Shown: in pieces, positions 50,401 through 62,800 of the stretch
Layout: the number at the start of each line of letters is the position of its first letter
Position numbering within the stretch: the stretch's first letter is position 1
DNA from: Tiliqua scincoides
Taxonomy: Eukaryota; Chordata; Lepidosauria; Squamata; Scincidae
NCBI RefSeq assembly: GCF_035046505.1
Contig: NC_089825.1
Coordinates: 4,289,063 to 4,353,062 of the forward strand
Direction of reading: 5' to 3'
DNA: 64,000 nt
Position numbers and translations under genes: made by a program
Notes under the pieces: generated by a model
Told to the model about the DNA's origin: nothing
The model's database searches: none
What the model saw: only the letters and a program-made list of their open reading frames with translations

Positions 50401-52617
50401 GGATTGCGCCCAAAGCGGTTTAAATCACAAAACAAATCAATAAAAGGTTCCCTATCCCCAAAGGGCTCACATTCTAAAAAGAGGTAAAAGAGAGACCAGA
50501 ACCACAGCCACTGGAAAAAGTGCCCTGCCAGGGTGAAGAGGAACCGTTGCTCTCCCCCTGCAAAATAGAAGAGTGCCCTGCTTTGAAAGCTGCCTCTTGG
50601 CCAAGTGAACAGGGATTTGGGTTCTCTGCAGTCCCTCCTTTCAGAACAGGCCACATATCTCTCTGGGGAGTGGCGCCCTGTCACTGTTACCACAAACAGA
50701 GACAAAGATGTGTGGAGGAGAAGGAGTGCTAAGCCTCTGTGGAGGCCCCACCATTGGGCTCCCAGCACAGAGGGACCAAAAGGAATCGTTGGCAGCTCTC
50801 CTCTGGCAACAGCCTTAAACCACGGAGACCAACTGCACCTGGTGAGTCACCCTGGCAGTTCCTGCGTCATTGGTTCCCCCCTCCTGTCCTCCACAGGTCA
50901 GTCTGGCCACAGTCGTCAACCTGGCCAGTGTGGTCGCTGGCTGCTTGGCCCTGACGCAAGGCGTTGCGCCCATCCCGGTCCTGAGATACGACTTTGAGAA
51001 CCATAAGAGCTTTTGTGAGAGGAGGCAGCATCAGCCCTGGGTGGCCACCACTGCTCCTTATGAGAGCTGGAGGCCCAGTGGGGCCCATGAGAGCTGGAGG
51101 GAGGAAGAGTGCCAGCGAGTGCTGCGGAACCTGCTGGTAAGTGGATCCTCTGGTTCCAGCGCACCCCCCTTCAGGGCCTCCAGGGACTTGGCTGGAAGCA
51201 GGACCTACGTATCAGAGCGCAAAGTGAGCCCTTCCCCAGGCACTTGTACATCCTCTGCCTGGCTACAGGAGGTTCAAAGGGGTGCTGGGAGTTCTTTCCT
51301 TGGCTCAGCTTGTGGGGGGGGCAGCATGTTGCACCGCACAAGTTTCAGAGTTTCACAGAACATTATGTCAGGCAGACTTGGAAGAGAAAGAAAAAAGGCA
51401 GAAAAATGTACATTAGGGGTTAAAGAGGGGCCAGGATAAATCTACCCTCTCTGTTCCCTCTAAGCCAGCAATTTTCAACCACTCTGCTGTGGCACAGTGG
51501 TGTGCCACGAATGGTCTGCAGGTGTGCAATGGGAGCTGGGGGAAGGTCACTTATTGGTAGGGCCTTTGGGGGATGTGAGCCCCCTAGCCGACAGCATGGT
51601 GTGCCAGGTCAGTTGTTCAAAAACGGATGGGAGGCCTTGACCGTTTTAGTGCCTTGTCGGTGTGCTGTGAGATGAAAAAGGGTGAGACTTGCTGCTCCAA
51701 ACTGTGCAGTCCTGTGGCCAGAACCAAAGCCCTCCATTGCTTTGGTGGTGGTGCTGCCAAGCTCGTCAATGATGCTGATGCTGCAGTCGTCATCAAGTGC
51801 TCTGGAGCTGGCTCTGCACAGCTCTGCACACTCCCGCTCGAGGATTAGAGGAAGCGCTGCTCCCCACAGGATCACAGTGGTGGGAAAGGCAGGATCTTTC
51901 TTCAGGCTTAGGATGGAAAGTAGGGTCTCCAGCATAAACATGGAGAGAGGGAGGCTGGCCAAAGGTGGCAGTTGCTTTTCTGCAGATGTGAGGTCACCTT
52001 GCTGGCTTTTGGCAGGAGAATCTGGGACAGGAGACGGTTATGGAAGGGGAGGGGCCGGTCATGCCTCCTGCTACTCTGTTCTCATCCTGCTTTCTGCTCC
52101 CCAGACTGTCGCCATTGCTGTTCGGGTTTTGCTGCTCATCTTCTCAGTGGTCGCCATGGCAGCAGCCCTCTTGTGCTTTGGATGCGGCCTCTATGTGCTA
52201 TACCAGCAGCTGCAGGTATTGGGCATGGAAGGAGGCGGGACAGGGCACTGGTGGGCAAAGCACTAAGGCCTTGCAGCTGGTTGCAGTCCTGACCGGTCTC
52301 AACGGAGTCCAGCTCTCACTGTTCCTTCCGGAGAAATGTTCAAGGAGAGTGGTGTGGGTGGGTATTTTTCTTGCAAGCCCTCCCCCCAGATCAGGTTCCA
52401 AATTCAGAACTGGGACCTGAAGGTTCACATTCCATGTGTGGGTGAAGGGCATTGCAGGTCCAAGTGGGTCTCGGGGAGGGTCCTGGGCTGGCTGCCAGGA
52501 CTGGTGACTCTTTCTCTCCTCTCCTTGTAGACCAGCTATGCAACCTATGTCCCCCTTGGAGACCAGGAGATTCTGCCTACCTCTGAGAATCGGGCCAGCA
52601 CTGAACATGCCACCTGA
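47466..52617 (+). CDS. TMEM176-like four-transmembrane protein (+ strand copy)
   Basis: Coding exons: 47466-47666 (exon begins 47431), 48532-48645, 49375-49428, 50897-51136, 52105-52215 and 52531-52617. All splice in phase 0 with GT-AG ends; total 268 aa, against about 270 for human TMEM176B. The N-terminus has INISILQESSLSSLCKAL, matching the family's HIHQES-type start. TM1 is AQILLGIVCISLGLVVAY. TM2 spans the exon 3-4 junction (SGAAFWMGGL then FILSGISSILSGTLGSYW). TM3 is VSLATVVNLASVVAGCLALT, followed by a ~50-residue loop with four W residues and a late C. TM4 is RVLLLIFSVVAMAAALLCFG. The tail holds YATYVPLGD, a YxxL-type sorting or signalling motif. The MS4A/TMEM176 family comprises endolysosomal or plasma-membrane ion-channel-like proteins of myeloid and dendritic cells (family knowledge). 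A or B cannot be assigned. Confidence 0.92.
47949..48132. mobile_element. MITE of the CCCAATCCTA family (copy B)
   Basis: The left end GGACACAATCCTAACCCACT and the right end (reverse complement AGGCCCAAATCCTAACCCAC) are inverted repeats. Both are followed by the ttccagca/tgctggaa pair. It lies in intron 1 of the TMEM176-like gene. Confidence 0.78.
49341..49362 (+). repeat. (CTTGA)n microsatellite next to a splice acceptor
   Basis: Several CTTGA units follow a 14-base C run (49326-49339) and run directly into the polypyrimidine tract of the acceptor at 49374. Length changes here could affect splicing of the 18-codon exon. Confidence 0.7.
49440..50890. other. TMEM176-like intron with a MITE-like 3' part
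   Basis: No exon supported. The 50215-50415 part ends in cagcacaggataggattgcg ccc, recalling the CCCAATCCTA MITE ends, but no clean partner was found. Confidence 0.4.
51466..51694. mobile_element. hAT-like MITE, 229 bp (copy 2)
   Basis: Inverted copy of the family at 31669-31877: CAGCAATTTTCAACCACT at the left, gtgccttgtcggtgtgc towards the right. The flanking 8-mers ctctaagc (51458-51465) and ctccaaac (51695-51702) match at 6 of 8. It lies in the intron before the TM4 exon. Confidence 0.82.
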
Positions 52618-52919
52618 GCAAGGGGTTGCACTTGCCCCCATCTGCTACTCCCCGGTCCTGCTTGCGTGCTCTCTTGCACCTGCTTTTGCTGGCTGCCTCA
52701 GCCTTGGGAAGAAACAAATGTCTTGTTGCACCTTGATTCATGAAAGCAGCTCTGATGGAATGTGGCGCAAGTCAGTAGCGAACCTGGCATTAACTGAAAG
52801 GAGCAAATGCCTCAGGCAAGGAGCCCTGCGTGCCCCTAGGATCACATGGAAGTCTGACTGAGCTTCTGATTTGCTGGAAGCATAGTTTAAGACTGTGGGG
52901 AAGCCTCAGAAGGCTTCCC

Positions 52920-55900
52920 CAGTTTCAGTTTCAATTTATTTGCTTAAAACCATAGGTCGTCGCAATATATTAAAAGAAAAAAAACAACAAAATATATAGC
53001 AATAGCCAATAAAAGCATTCATCCTACATCTCTTTCTTAAGATTTATGGAGTTTTGCACTGATCTTCTTTGCAGCTTTAGCAAACTTTGCTACTTGATAG
53101 GTGATGGTAACATCTGTACCTGCAAGCAAACTACATAGCTGAACAGGCAAGGGTCTATCATACAATAATCTAAGTATACCAGCAAGAAATTGATTCCTAG
53201 GATGTTCATACAAGGGACAACTAAATAAATAGTGAAAGATATCATCAATAACCCCTAGTCCACATAGACAAACTCTTTGATAAAAGGGGTTATTATTACA
53301 TTTCCCCGCTAACCAGGCCGATTGCATACATTGAAAGCGGAGGGCCGTAAATGCTTTTTGTAACGGAGCAGCAGTTAAATTTATAAAACATCTTTTGGTT
53401 TGGAAAATTATTTTATAAACATGAAACCAAAGTGCAGATGACATTTGGGAAATAATACATAAATCCATCCTCTTAGAATAAAGGCTAATTTTTTCTTTGA
53501 GCAACTTCTTGATTTCACTAGTAATAAAAGTAGGAAGGGACTCTAAATTGAGTCCGTATTCATCCATTATAGGTCTAACCAGATTTGCCCAAGACTCTTG
53601 TGAAGGATTTTGAAGTTGTTCTAAAAAACATTTCTTTGGAAGGCGGGAATCATTCATGGAGTTCAATTTTAACCAATACCTAATAAGTGCAATATGAGAG
53701 CGAGCTTCAATTGAAATCAGTCCCACTTCAGCTCTTAAATATACAATTGGTGTTGCATGGGGAACAGATAAAAGAGATTGCTAAAAAAATAATTCCTCAA
53801 ATAACCTATGGGGCTGAGGTCTGGGGATATATGAAGTCCCCTATTTTAGAATTGGTCCAGAATTTTTTTATACAAACACCTCAACGGCTGGAGCAACTAA
53901 ACTTCCCCCGTGAACTCTAGTAAATCGAAGTAAAGATTGAGTAGAATGAGCCGCTTTCAAATTAACTGCATTAAAATGGTACTTCCATGAGAGTTGAGCA
54001 CTAAAATGGAGACCAAGGTAACTAAAAGCACCAAGCTGTTCTATAGGCTTTCCATCAAGGTTCCATCTATGAGTTTTTCTGTTTTTCCCAAGAACTACAA
54101 CTTTAGTTTTTGCATAATTAATAACCAAATGTTCTCTTACACAATACTTGCTCAATTTGACCAAAAGCCTCCGCATACCCACAAGAGTGGAAGAAATTGC
54201 AATATCATCTGCATATAAAAGAATTGAGAGCTTAACATCCCAAATTGAAGGAGGAAAAAAATCTGGGCCACTCAATTCCTGTACAATATCATTAATATAA
54301 AAGTTAAAAAGAAAGGGAGCCAACAGGCATCCCTGCCAAACTCCTCTGTCTACAGGTACTGCCTCAGAAAGCAACCCATTTGTCCCTAATCTGACTCTAA
54401 GACTGGTGTTTGAATGGAGCATCTGGATTAAAAACAACAATCTTTTATCAATATTAGTCACAGCTAATTTTTGCCACAGATGGTCTCTATTAATAAGATC
54501 AAAAGCCGAACTAAAATCCACAAAAGTAATATAAATCTTCTTTTTACCCAACTGGGAATATTTTTGAATCAAATGATGGAGTACAAAGCATTGGTCTATA
54601 GTATATTTCCCCTTTTGAAACCCAGCCTGCAATTATTGAATTCTCAGCTGCCCAATGCTCTAGTTTACTCAATAAATATTTAGAATACAATTTAGAAATT
54701 ATACCAGGAAGACTAATAGGCCTAAAATTCTTTGGGTTAGCCTTACAGCCTTTTTTATGAATAGGGACAATAACACTAACTTTTTATACCCCTGTGGTAT
54801 TTTCCCAGACTGATTTATATAAGTAAACAACTTAGCAAGAACTGCGCTCCACCAAATAATGTTTGACTTAAACAATTCACCGGGAAGCATATCCTCCCCT
54901 GGCGCTTTGTTATTTGGCAGGGAAATAATCAGATTTTTTACTTCATCCAAAGTGACTGGATCCCACTCGGAAGGATGAAAAAAGGTGATAATTTAAACCC
55001 AAGGACAAACATGGGCTATTCCTATAGGAGGAGGAATTGAAGAGCGATGTAAAATGGATATGCCATTGTGTAGATTTGATTATCTAGGGCTCCAGAATAT
55101 CTCTTCATTCCCCTTGACATTAATGTCCAGAACCTGGCCGAATCTCTTTCCAGAGCTGCCAAACCAAGCTCTAGCCAGGTTTTCCTTATGTACTCTTCCT
55201 TTTTCATCCGTATCAAATTTTTATACTCTCTACGCAATTGGACATAAGAAGAAAAATTTTCCCGTGAATCCTTTTGTCTCAATCTCCTTATTGGCCCAGC
55301 CAAGATACGTTTTTGGGCAGCACATTGAGCATCAAACCATCCACCATAAAGCTGAATTTCTGTATGGACGGGCTTAGAAGTGACTACAAGAGGTTTAATT
55401 TTTTGAACAATTTTTCCAAAAGCTTCCAAGGGATCTGGAGAAAAAAGAGCTTGGTCTCTTAAAGATAGTAATCTAGGGGACAATAAAACAGAAGTTATTC
55501 GTTCTTGTACATTTCCGGTCCAGCGCAGCCTTCTCTCTCCCTGCACTACTAAGTTTTCTTCAAATAATTTCTTTTCCGAGACTTTACTAATAGGTAGGGA
55601 GAGAAATAACTGTATTGGCATATGATCACTTTCAGGTCTAATAAGTACCTTGAAACTTTTGAAATGGGGTAACATCGAGTGAGAAACTATCATATAATCT
55701 ATCACACTTTTACCCCTTGGACCGAAAAATGTATATAAGCCAGAATCTGGATCTATATCTGTTGCATTACAAATATAAAGTTGATATTTGTAAATAAGAC
55801 TAAAGAGAAGATGTCCAGCTCTATTGATCCCAGAGTCCCTTGAAATCCTAGTGGGAAGAGGTTAGATCTTCAGGTGAAAGGCCCAATTTTGCACCCATAA

Positions 55901-57200
55901 CATAATTGTTTTCCCCTATTCTGGAGTTCAAGTCTCCAGCCAACAAAATTAAAGGATCATTATGCTGGTCAAATAAATTAGAGAGAACCAAATCTAATTC
56001 AGAAAATAATAAATTACCATCGCACCTTAAGATCTCTGGAGGGCAATACATATTCAACAGGAAAAGATTAAAACCTGCAGGCCAAAAAACCTGTAAAGTT
56101 AAAATGTTAGAACTAGAGCCCATATTCAGCTCTACAAGAGTTGGATTTCCATCAACTGAAATTAAAGTAGCCAAGCCCCCCCCCCCCTTGGTTGTCCTCT
56201 TGATTCCAATTTTGCAGCAGGGTGAAAACATATGCAAAACCAGGGAGAGAAGGGAAGGCAGATGAGGAAACCCAGGTTTCTTGGAGAAAAATAATTTCAA
56301 AGTGAGAACAAAAATCTTTAAAATCTTTCTCTGACAATTTAGAGCACCATCCTGCAATATTCCATGAAATGACTCTAATGGAGGAACTATAAGAATATGG
56401 AGGGGAAGACAGTCAGTGCTGATCATTCCTTTCTGTAACCTCACATATATGAGAGACCAAACTTATTTCAGTAAACTTAGAATCGTGCTTCTTACTATTT
56501 ATCAAATCATCAGTAATTATCTCAGAGGGGGAAACAATTACCGGCTCTTCCTGTATAATATCTAATCCAAAACCTTTCTCGTCCGCTATACAGTTTTGAG
56601 CTGCATGGGCCCCATGATGAAGTAGATTCACAGGGGTGTAGTCATCTCTTAACTGAGCGCTTTTATTTATATCAGCTATAACCTTATGTGTTTTATTTTG
56701 AAAGTACCCTATATGCAACTGATTTAATTCCTCATGAAGGCCAAAGTTATCCAGATCCATTGAACGCGAAAAACAAATTTGGGGTAAAGGTGTCTGGAAT
56801 GCCTCTGAATCTAGTATTTGTCCATGCCTCTCATCAACTGTCAGATCTACCAAAGGAGTAATGTCTATAAGGTTTAATTGTGACTCATTTACTTGCTCAA
56901 AAAAACATTTTGAACTGGCAGGTCCCCTGTCTAAACTACTAAGGAGCATTTGTAACCTATTTTTAATATATTGTTGTTCATTTGCAGGAGAAGAAAAAAA
57001 CCTATCAATTAGGACATTCTCCTCCAATAAAAGTATCAGGCTCTACCTGATTTTCCTCTAAAGGTTTATCACGTACTTCTTGGAGATTTATGATAGTATC
57101 TTTTAGATCAATATTTAATTGATCCTTAGAAGCACTCACTATTCATCTTGCAATGTTCAGTAAAATTTAAAACCTCACATCCAATATTATTTTTATATAT
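52920..57200 (-). mobile_element. Non-LTR retrotransposon, near full length but broken
   Basis: On the minus strand, in order: an ORF1-like region (about 57130-56413, at least one frameshift near 57020), an APE endonuclease (FLQETWVSSSAFPSLPGFAY, LILLAGDLNSRIGENNYV, then RPESDHMPIQLFL at about 55640), an RT (NNKAPGEDMLPGELFK at 54900, YITFVDFSSAFDLINRDHLW, GVWQGCLLAPFLFNFYIND, LLYADDIAISS near 54210) and a C-terminal CLCGLGVIDDIFHYLFSCPL zinc-like motif near 53250. The 3' end lies near 52920 with an AATAAATTGAAACTGAAAC tail. At least five frame breaks are visible, plus one inverted segment (53765-53877). The clade is not assigned; an I/Vingi-type element is possible. It separates the two TMEM176-like genes. 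Confidence 0.85.
53765..53877 (+). repeat. Inverted internal segment of the LINE
   Basis: Within the minus-strand LINE this piece codes on the + strand: EIAKKIIPQITYGAEVWGYM and KSPILELVQNFF, the RT connection region. It belongs between the minus-strand PAVEVF (ending near 53880) and PHATPIVYLRAEVGLISIEA (starting near 53763). So about 110 bp were flipped in place. Confidence 0.75.
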
Positions 57201-57209
57201 GAAATGCTG

Positions 57210-58940
57210 TTAGTTGCGATGCTTTGGTTTTTTATCTTTAGTCACCTTGAGCACCTTCTACTTGTGGGGGGGGGGAGGCAGGAGACAAATGCTCGGAAGT
57301 GAATAAACAATAACCAGAAACACACACAGAGCACTGAAGCATCTTGACTAACAAGGATGGGAACACCCAGTGTGGCTTCAGTCACTGAGTCACCGGCCCC
57401 TGCGACTCAACTCGAAAAAGAGTCCTGGGGGGCACTTTCCAAGTCACCCTTTTGTGACTCTAATGGACTTGAGTTGAATTCCCCCACCTTTAAAAAGCCA
57501 GCTGTGGGGAAACGGGGCTGCTGCTGGGGAGTGTGTGTGTCAGAGTTCTCTTACTCCATCTGTAAACAGGCTGGGAGGGAGGGAGCAGGGATGGAAGCAG
57601 GAGGAGGGTCATAACTCGCAGCTGCTAGGCTTACCAGAGCGACCCAATCCTTTGCAGCCCTACTCAGAAGTAGTCCCACTTTGGCCACTCAGTCAATGAG
57701 GCTCCCTCCCCCCCACCAGCCATGTTGGTTCCTTTTACACTCCTTCAGCCAATGGAAACATGAGAATGCCCATCATTTGTCCAATGATAATCCATTCCTT
57801 CCTCTAAGAAAGGGGGGGGGGGAGTCAGCTCAGTCCTGCCTCCCCCCCATTCATTGCAACATTAACCCTTTCCTGCCTCCTGGCTGGAACTCCCTGCTGC
57901 TCACCGATCAGAATGCTTGCTCTACGAAATTTTTCCATGTGACGAAAACAGTAAGCAAGCACCCCCAGACACAGGCAGATTTGAATCAGCACACATGGGG
58001 GATGAGTGCCATGTCAGGGGGGGGGGGGGGGTCCGGACTCAAGTCTTTCTGAGTCTTCCACAGGCGTAACTTACAATTTGCCCCAAATCACATGCTTTCA
58101 TGACTTGAGTCAGAGTCATTGACACAAGTTCCCAACACTGTTGACTTGCGGCCATGGACAGCCCAGTGGCCCAATCCTATTCAGATACCTGCCCTGTCAC
58201 CGCCCTGATGCCGGTGCCATGAATCCCGTGCCCCTCCAGTATGGGGGGGGGGAGCCCAGCCACCTCGATTCTGGCACATTGGCACCCAAGAAAACCCTGA
58301 CACAACTCATCTGTCAGGGTGCAGTACTCAGAGGCTTGCGCCCCTTTCTTTCTGGATCAGCAACTGAATGGGGGGGGGAGATGCTGTAGTTTATCTCCAC
58401 TGCCACCATCCAAGGCTCCAGGGATGAGGTGGAGGAGCTGTTGGGGAAAGCCTCCCTCCCAGGAGAAAATTGAACCCCAAAGCTGTTGAACTTGCATAGG
58501 AGTTACTGGGAAGTTTGAAGGGTCCAAAAAATGAGGGAAGCTCCTGAAGTAGCAGCCTGCGTTTAGCCTACAATCAACACATCCAGCCCTATGGTGTAAC
58601 CCAAGAAGCCCCATAGGTGGCAGAGGCAGTGCAATGACTAGCCACCACTGGGGTGAGACCCCATCAGCAGTCCTTAGGAACAAGTATACACAAAGAAGCC
58701 TCAGCCTCCCCAGCCCCACCAGGAACTACTCTTGACACAGAGCACAAGAGGCCAAGGCAGGCACTGCTCGGATTCCCAGCATGCAGTACTTCAGTCCCTG
58801 AATGCCCCCCACCCCACAGCCAAGACACCTTTCTGATAACAGAGCAAAGGGTGGAAGATGGTCCTCTCGGAAGAGAGCAGCTGGGTAACCCAGACACACA
58901 CAGCTTCTTCCACAGCAAGGGTCTGAATCGCTGTAGGGGA
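57210..58940. other. Intergenic between the convergent TMEM176-like genes
   Basis: No gene supported. It holds a fragment recalling the CCCAATCCTA MITE family near 57640-57690, another cccaatcctattcagatacc piece near 58170, and a 15-base G run (58017-58031). Confidence 0.45.
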
Positions 58941-58949
58941 GCTGTTTTT

Positions 58950-59110
58950 ATATTATGATGTACGTATGTCGTATCGAATGTGTGAGTGAGTGTGTAGAGT
59001 GTGATTGTTGGAATTGTAGCATATATTTATGCTTGTATCGCAAAGGTGCATAAATTTCGTGCTGTAGCACAATGACAATAAAGTTACTACTACTACTACC
59101 ACCACCAGCA
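58950..59110 (+). repeat. Retroelement-like 3' tail with (TAC)n microsatellite
   Basis: The stretch ends gctgtagcacaatgacaata aag followed by tactactactacta and ccaccacca. An A-rich end plus short tandem tail is typical of LINE or SINE 3' ends in reptiles. The family is not identified. Confidence 0.5.
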
Positions 59111-59716
59111 GGCAGGCCCATTTCTGCCAGAGGGCTCCTGGGCCAAGTCACAAGTGGAGCCTCACCAAGACACAGCAGCCTATGGCGCTGGGCACTCACT
59201 CTCCCAAGATGCAAGCTATGAGCAAGAAGACAGGTTTAGACCCAGCCAAGAAACTGGTCTCATCTGGCTATTCCACCACCCCGGTCACTGCATTCACTCC
59301 CTCTAGTCCTGCACACTAGTGGAAGGGTAGAGCACAGGGACATCTCAGAGTGAGCACTGCCTGGGCCTACCACTGGGCTTGCATGTGACACAAAACCCAG
59401 GTTGCAGCAGTGTGCCCCTGGACTTTTCCTTCACGGCTGCTGGCATGGCTGTCGGTGTGCTATCTTCCCTGTCCCCATCACTGCCTACCTCATAAGCCAT
59501 GAGGGGAGAGAACACTGGTGGGGGCTCATGGCCATGGAGGAGCAGTCTCCCTCTTGGAGCCTAAGGAGGCAGACTGAGGATGCTGCAGACTCTGAGAGCA
59601 CAGAACCCTGCCCCCCCCCCCCACTGAGGCCACCCAAAGTGAGAAGCAACTTAGGGTGGAAAGAAAGGATCCTCACTTGTTCACAAGGAAATAAAACCAG
59701 ATGATCAGCAAAAGCT

Positions 59717-59722
59717 TTTATT
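59717..59722 (-). terminator. Poly-A signal of the minus-strand TMEM176-like gene
   Basis: AATAAA on the minus strand 112 nt after the stop codon, giving a short 3' UTR. Confidence 0.65.
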
Positions 59723-59833
59723 GAGCTGTATCAGTGGTAACTAAAAATCAGGTTTCAGAAGAACAACGTGCAGCAAAGCGCTGAGTGTGGGGGAGGGGGC
59801 AGCAGTTGGCTGGTGAGGGCACCGTCCTCCTCC

Positions 59834-62800
59834 TCAGGCGACTGTGTACTCCGAGGCAGCCGGTGCTTCTGAGTCTCCCAGCGTCACATATGCCTGGTTG
59901 CAGTTCTGCAAGATCAAGGAAAGATGAAGCTGCTCAGCACACCTGAGGGAGGAACACAGGTCTGGCACACGCAAGGAGGACGCCTGCCTTACAGCTCTGC
60001 CTCCCTCCAGCTGCTCCCTGAGGACAAGCCAGCAAAGCAAGGGGCATCAGAAATGATGGGCTGGGCTGTGTGGCAGTGGGAGGCTGTGGCCTGCCAAGGC
60101 CCAGTCTACTGGCAGTGTTCCCCTGGACCCTGCAGTGGGTGCAAGGGGTGGATGAGCTGAAGTCACTCAGGTCCTTCCCTGAGAGCCAACAAACCTCCAC
60201 TGCTCTGGCACTGCTTACTGAGAGAGGCTGCAGTCCCCCCACCCTGGCTGCCTGGTCAGTACTACCCAACAAGTGCCCAGGCATCAGGGTGACCCTTGGC
60301 TTTTTCAAGCGTGTCCCACCTTACACTGTTCATATCAACCAACTTGTTTTCCTCTTAGATCCTCAACACTGTCTTCAATATTTCCAGCTACAGACCAGGA
60401 GCGGGGGTTTTGGGGGGGCTTAACAGGAAAGTCCTCCAGAGCAGGAGAAAGCCACCCAATTCACTGTAGCAGAGTGCGGTGACCACAGCTGGGCCAGATT
60501 CAGGTAAGAGCCCCATTCTTTAAAAATTCTTTTATCTTTAAATATTCTTTTATCTTTAAAAAGGGAAAGAGGGGGGACCTGGGAAACTATAGGCCGGTCA
60601 GCCTAACATCTATACCGGGTAAGATGGTGGAATGCCTCATCAAAGATAGAATCTCAAAACACATAGACAAACAGGCCTTGCTGAGGGAGAATCAGCATGG
60701 CTTCTGTAAGGGTAAGTCTTCCCTCACGAACCTTTTAGAATTCTTTGAAAAGGTCAACAGGCATGTGGATGTGGGAGAACCCGTGGATATTATATATCTG
60801 GACTTTCAGAAGCACTTTCAGAAGGACTGTGGTGATGGCGTCTGGCCTGGATGCCTTTAAAAGGGGATTGGGCAAGTTTCTGGAGGAAAAATCCATTACG
60901 GGTTACAAGCCATGATGTGTAAGTGCAAACTCCTGATTTTAGAAATGGGTTATGTCAGAATGCCAGATGCAAGGGAGGGCACCAGGATGAGGTTTCTTGT
61001 TATCTGGTGTGCTCCCTGGGGCATTTGGTGGGCCGCTGTGAGATACAGGAAGCTGGACTAGATGGGCCTATGGCCTGATCCAGTGGGCCTGTTCTTATGT
61101 TCTTATTTACAGGTGGACACAGGCTTGTGCCCCAGTTTCTTCTCAGCGCCTCACCGGTGCTGCACCATTGTGTGGTGTGTGGGAGGCAGCCAGGCTCCCA
61201 GCTTAAGGAGAAGAGCCCCATCCTATTGATGCAATATTCTTGCATCAGGCCAGTCCTTAGCATACTTCCCTAGGAGTCCCACTGAATTCAGTGGAATGTA
61301 CTCAAGAGTAAGTATGCACAGGGATTCTCGCCTTACTCAGTGCACAGTTGCAGAGTGCTCTTCCTTCAGCCCATAACATCATCAGTGCTTCAATGAGAGG
61401 CCTGTGTGAACAACTGCAAGGAAATCAGAATCGGCAAAGGCTGGCTTGAAAACATCCCTTCACTTGGAGCTCTAGGACCTGCCCCCATTTGAGGCTCCTC
61501 TCCCCAATGAGTCACAAGGCCAGACCTGGAAAGCACCCAAATCAGGGCTGCCTAGTTCCCAGAAAGCCAGCACCCTCCCCCTTCCCTGTCCAAAATACCC
61601 GCAGGAAGCAACATAGGGTGCGGAGGCCAGATCCGAGGCAGATAAGGGCGATGATGAGGGCCACGATGGAGTAGATGAGCAGCAGCAAGTGGACACTAGC
61701 GGCCATCACCTTGGGGGGGAAGCAAAAAGGGTCCTTGGCTCAGCATGAAGGCAGGATATGGCCTCAACCACTACCTGCCTGTTGGAATCAAGCCCCTTGG
61801 TCCATGCCACCATGGATACTCTGCTGACTGGACCCCTTGGATGCCGCCGTCACCACCTGATCCCCTGGAAAGGACTCCTGAAAGGGTCTGCTCAAGCCAT
61901 GCCCACCCCTGCTCTCTCTCTAATCCTGGGTGAGCCTCCCCACCTTGCCTAACGCTCATGCCAGATGAGGCAGCCACCAAAACGGCCCCTCCTTCTCCAC
62001 ATCACCTCTCATCTTGCAGGGCTCTTGTGAGGTTAGACATCATGGAGATCACAAAGCTCACTCAGCCAATCCCCCCCCCCAGAAACCATCCCCCTGCAGC
62101 TCTAAGATGAAAGCTGCGCCTGCTGCCGCCTGGACTCAGAGCAGTTCAGAAAGCAGTCCGCTGACTCACCGAGAGGCCAGCCAAAGTGTCCTTGCAGGCT
62201 GTCACTCTCCAGTCGTAGACAGGGGTGGGGGTAGGGGTGGCCCACCAAGGCCGCTCACTTTTTGGCTTGCAAACATAGTCAAAAGAGGACGGGGAATAAC
62301 GCAGACTTGGTATGTCTGCCACGCCTTCTGCCAGTGCCACAGCACCAGCCACCACACTGCCCAAGTTGAAGAAGGTGGCCACAGGGACCTGCGAGAGACA
62401 GTCACAGAAGACAGTCCATGTCAGGTGGGGCCTGATCAGACAGCCCCGCCTTATTTGGAGGAAGGGGGAAGATCGGATTCCTGGGGCTTCAGGGTGAAAG
62501 GCCAGGAAAGCCACACTGATGAAGTAAGTCCCTCCCTCTTGCTCAAGGGCCACAATGCCCCTCCTCCTCTTCCCTTGCTTACCCAGGAGCCACCACGACT
62601 CTCCCCCACCACAGAGAAGACACCAGACAGGATGAACTGGGGAAGAAAAGAATGACGTGTGACTGCACAAAAACCCAAACGCACACAGGCTCAGAAGACT
62701 GGAGATGCCCCAAGGAAACCGGATACTCTTCCTGGCAGGCCAGATCCCTGCAGCACTCTCTGCCATGCAGCGGCACAGCTAATGAAAGCGTAGCCCAGTG

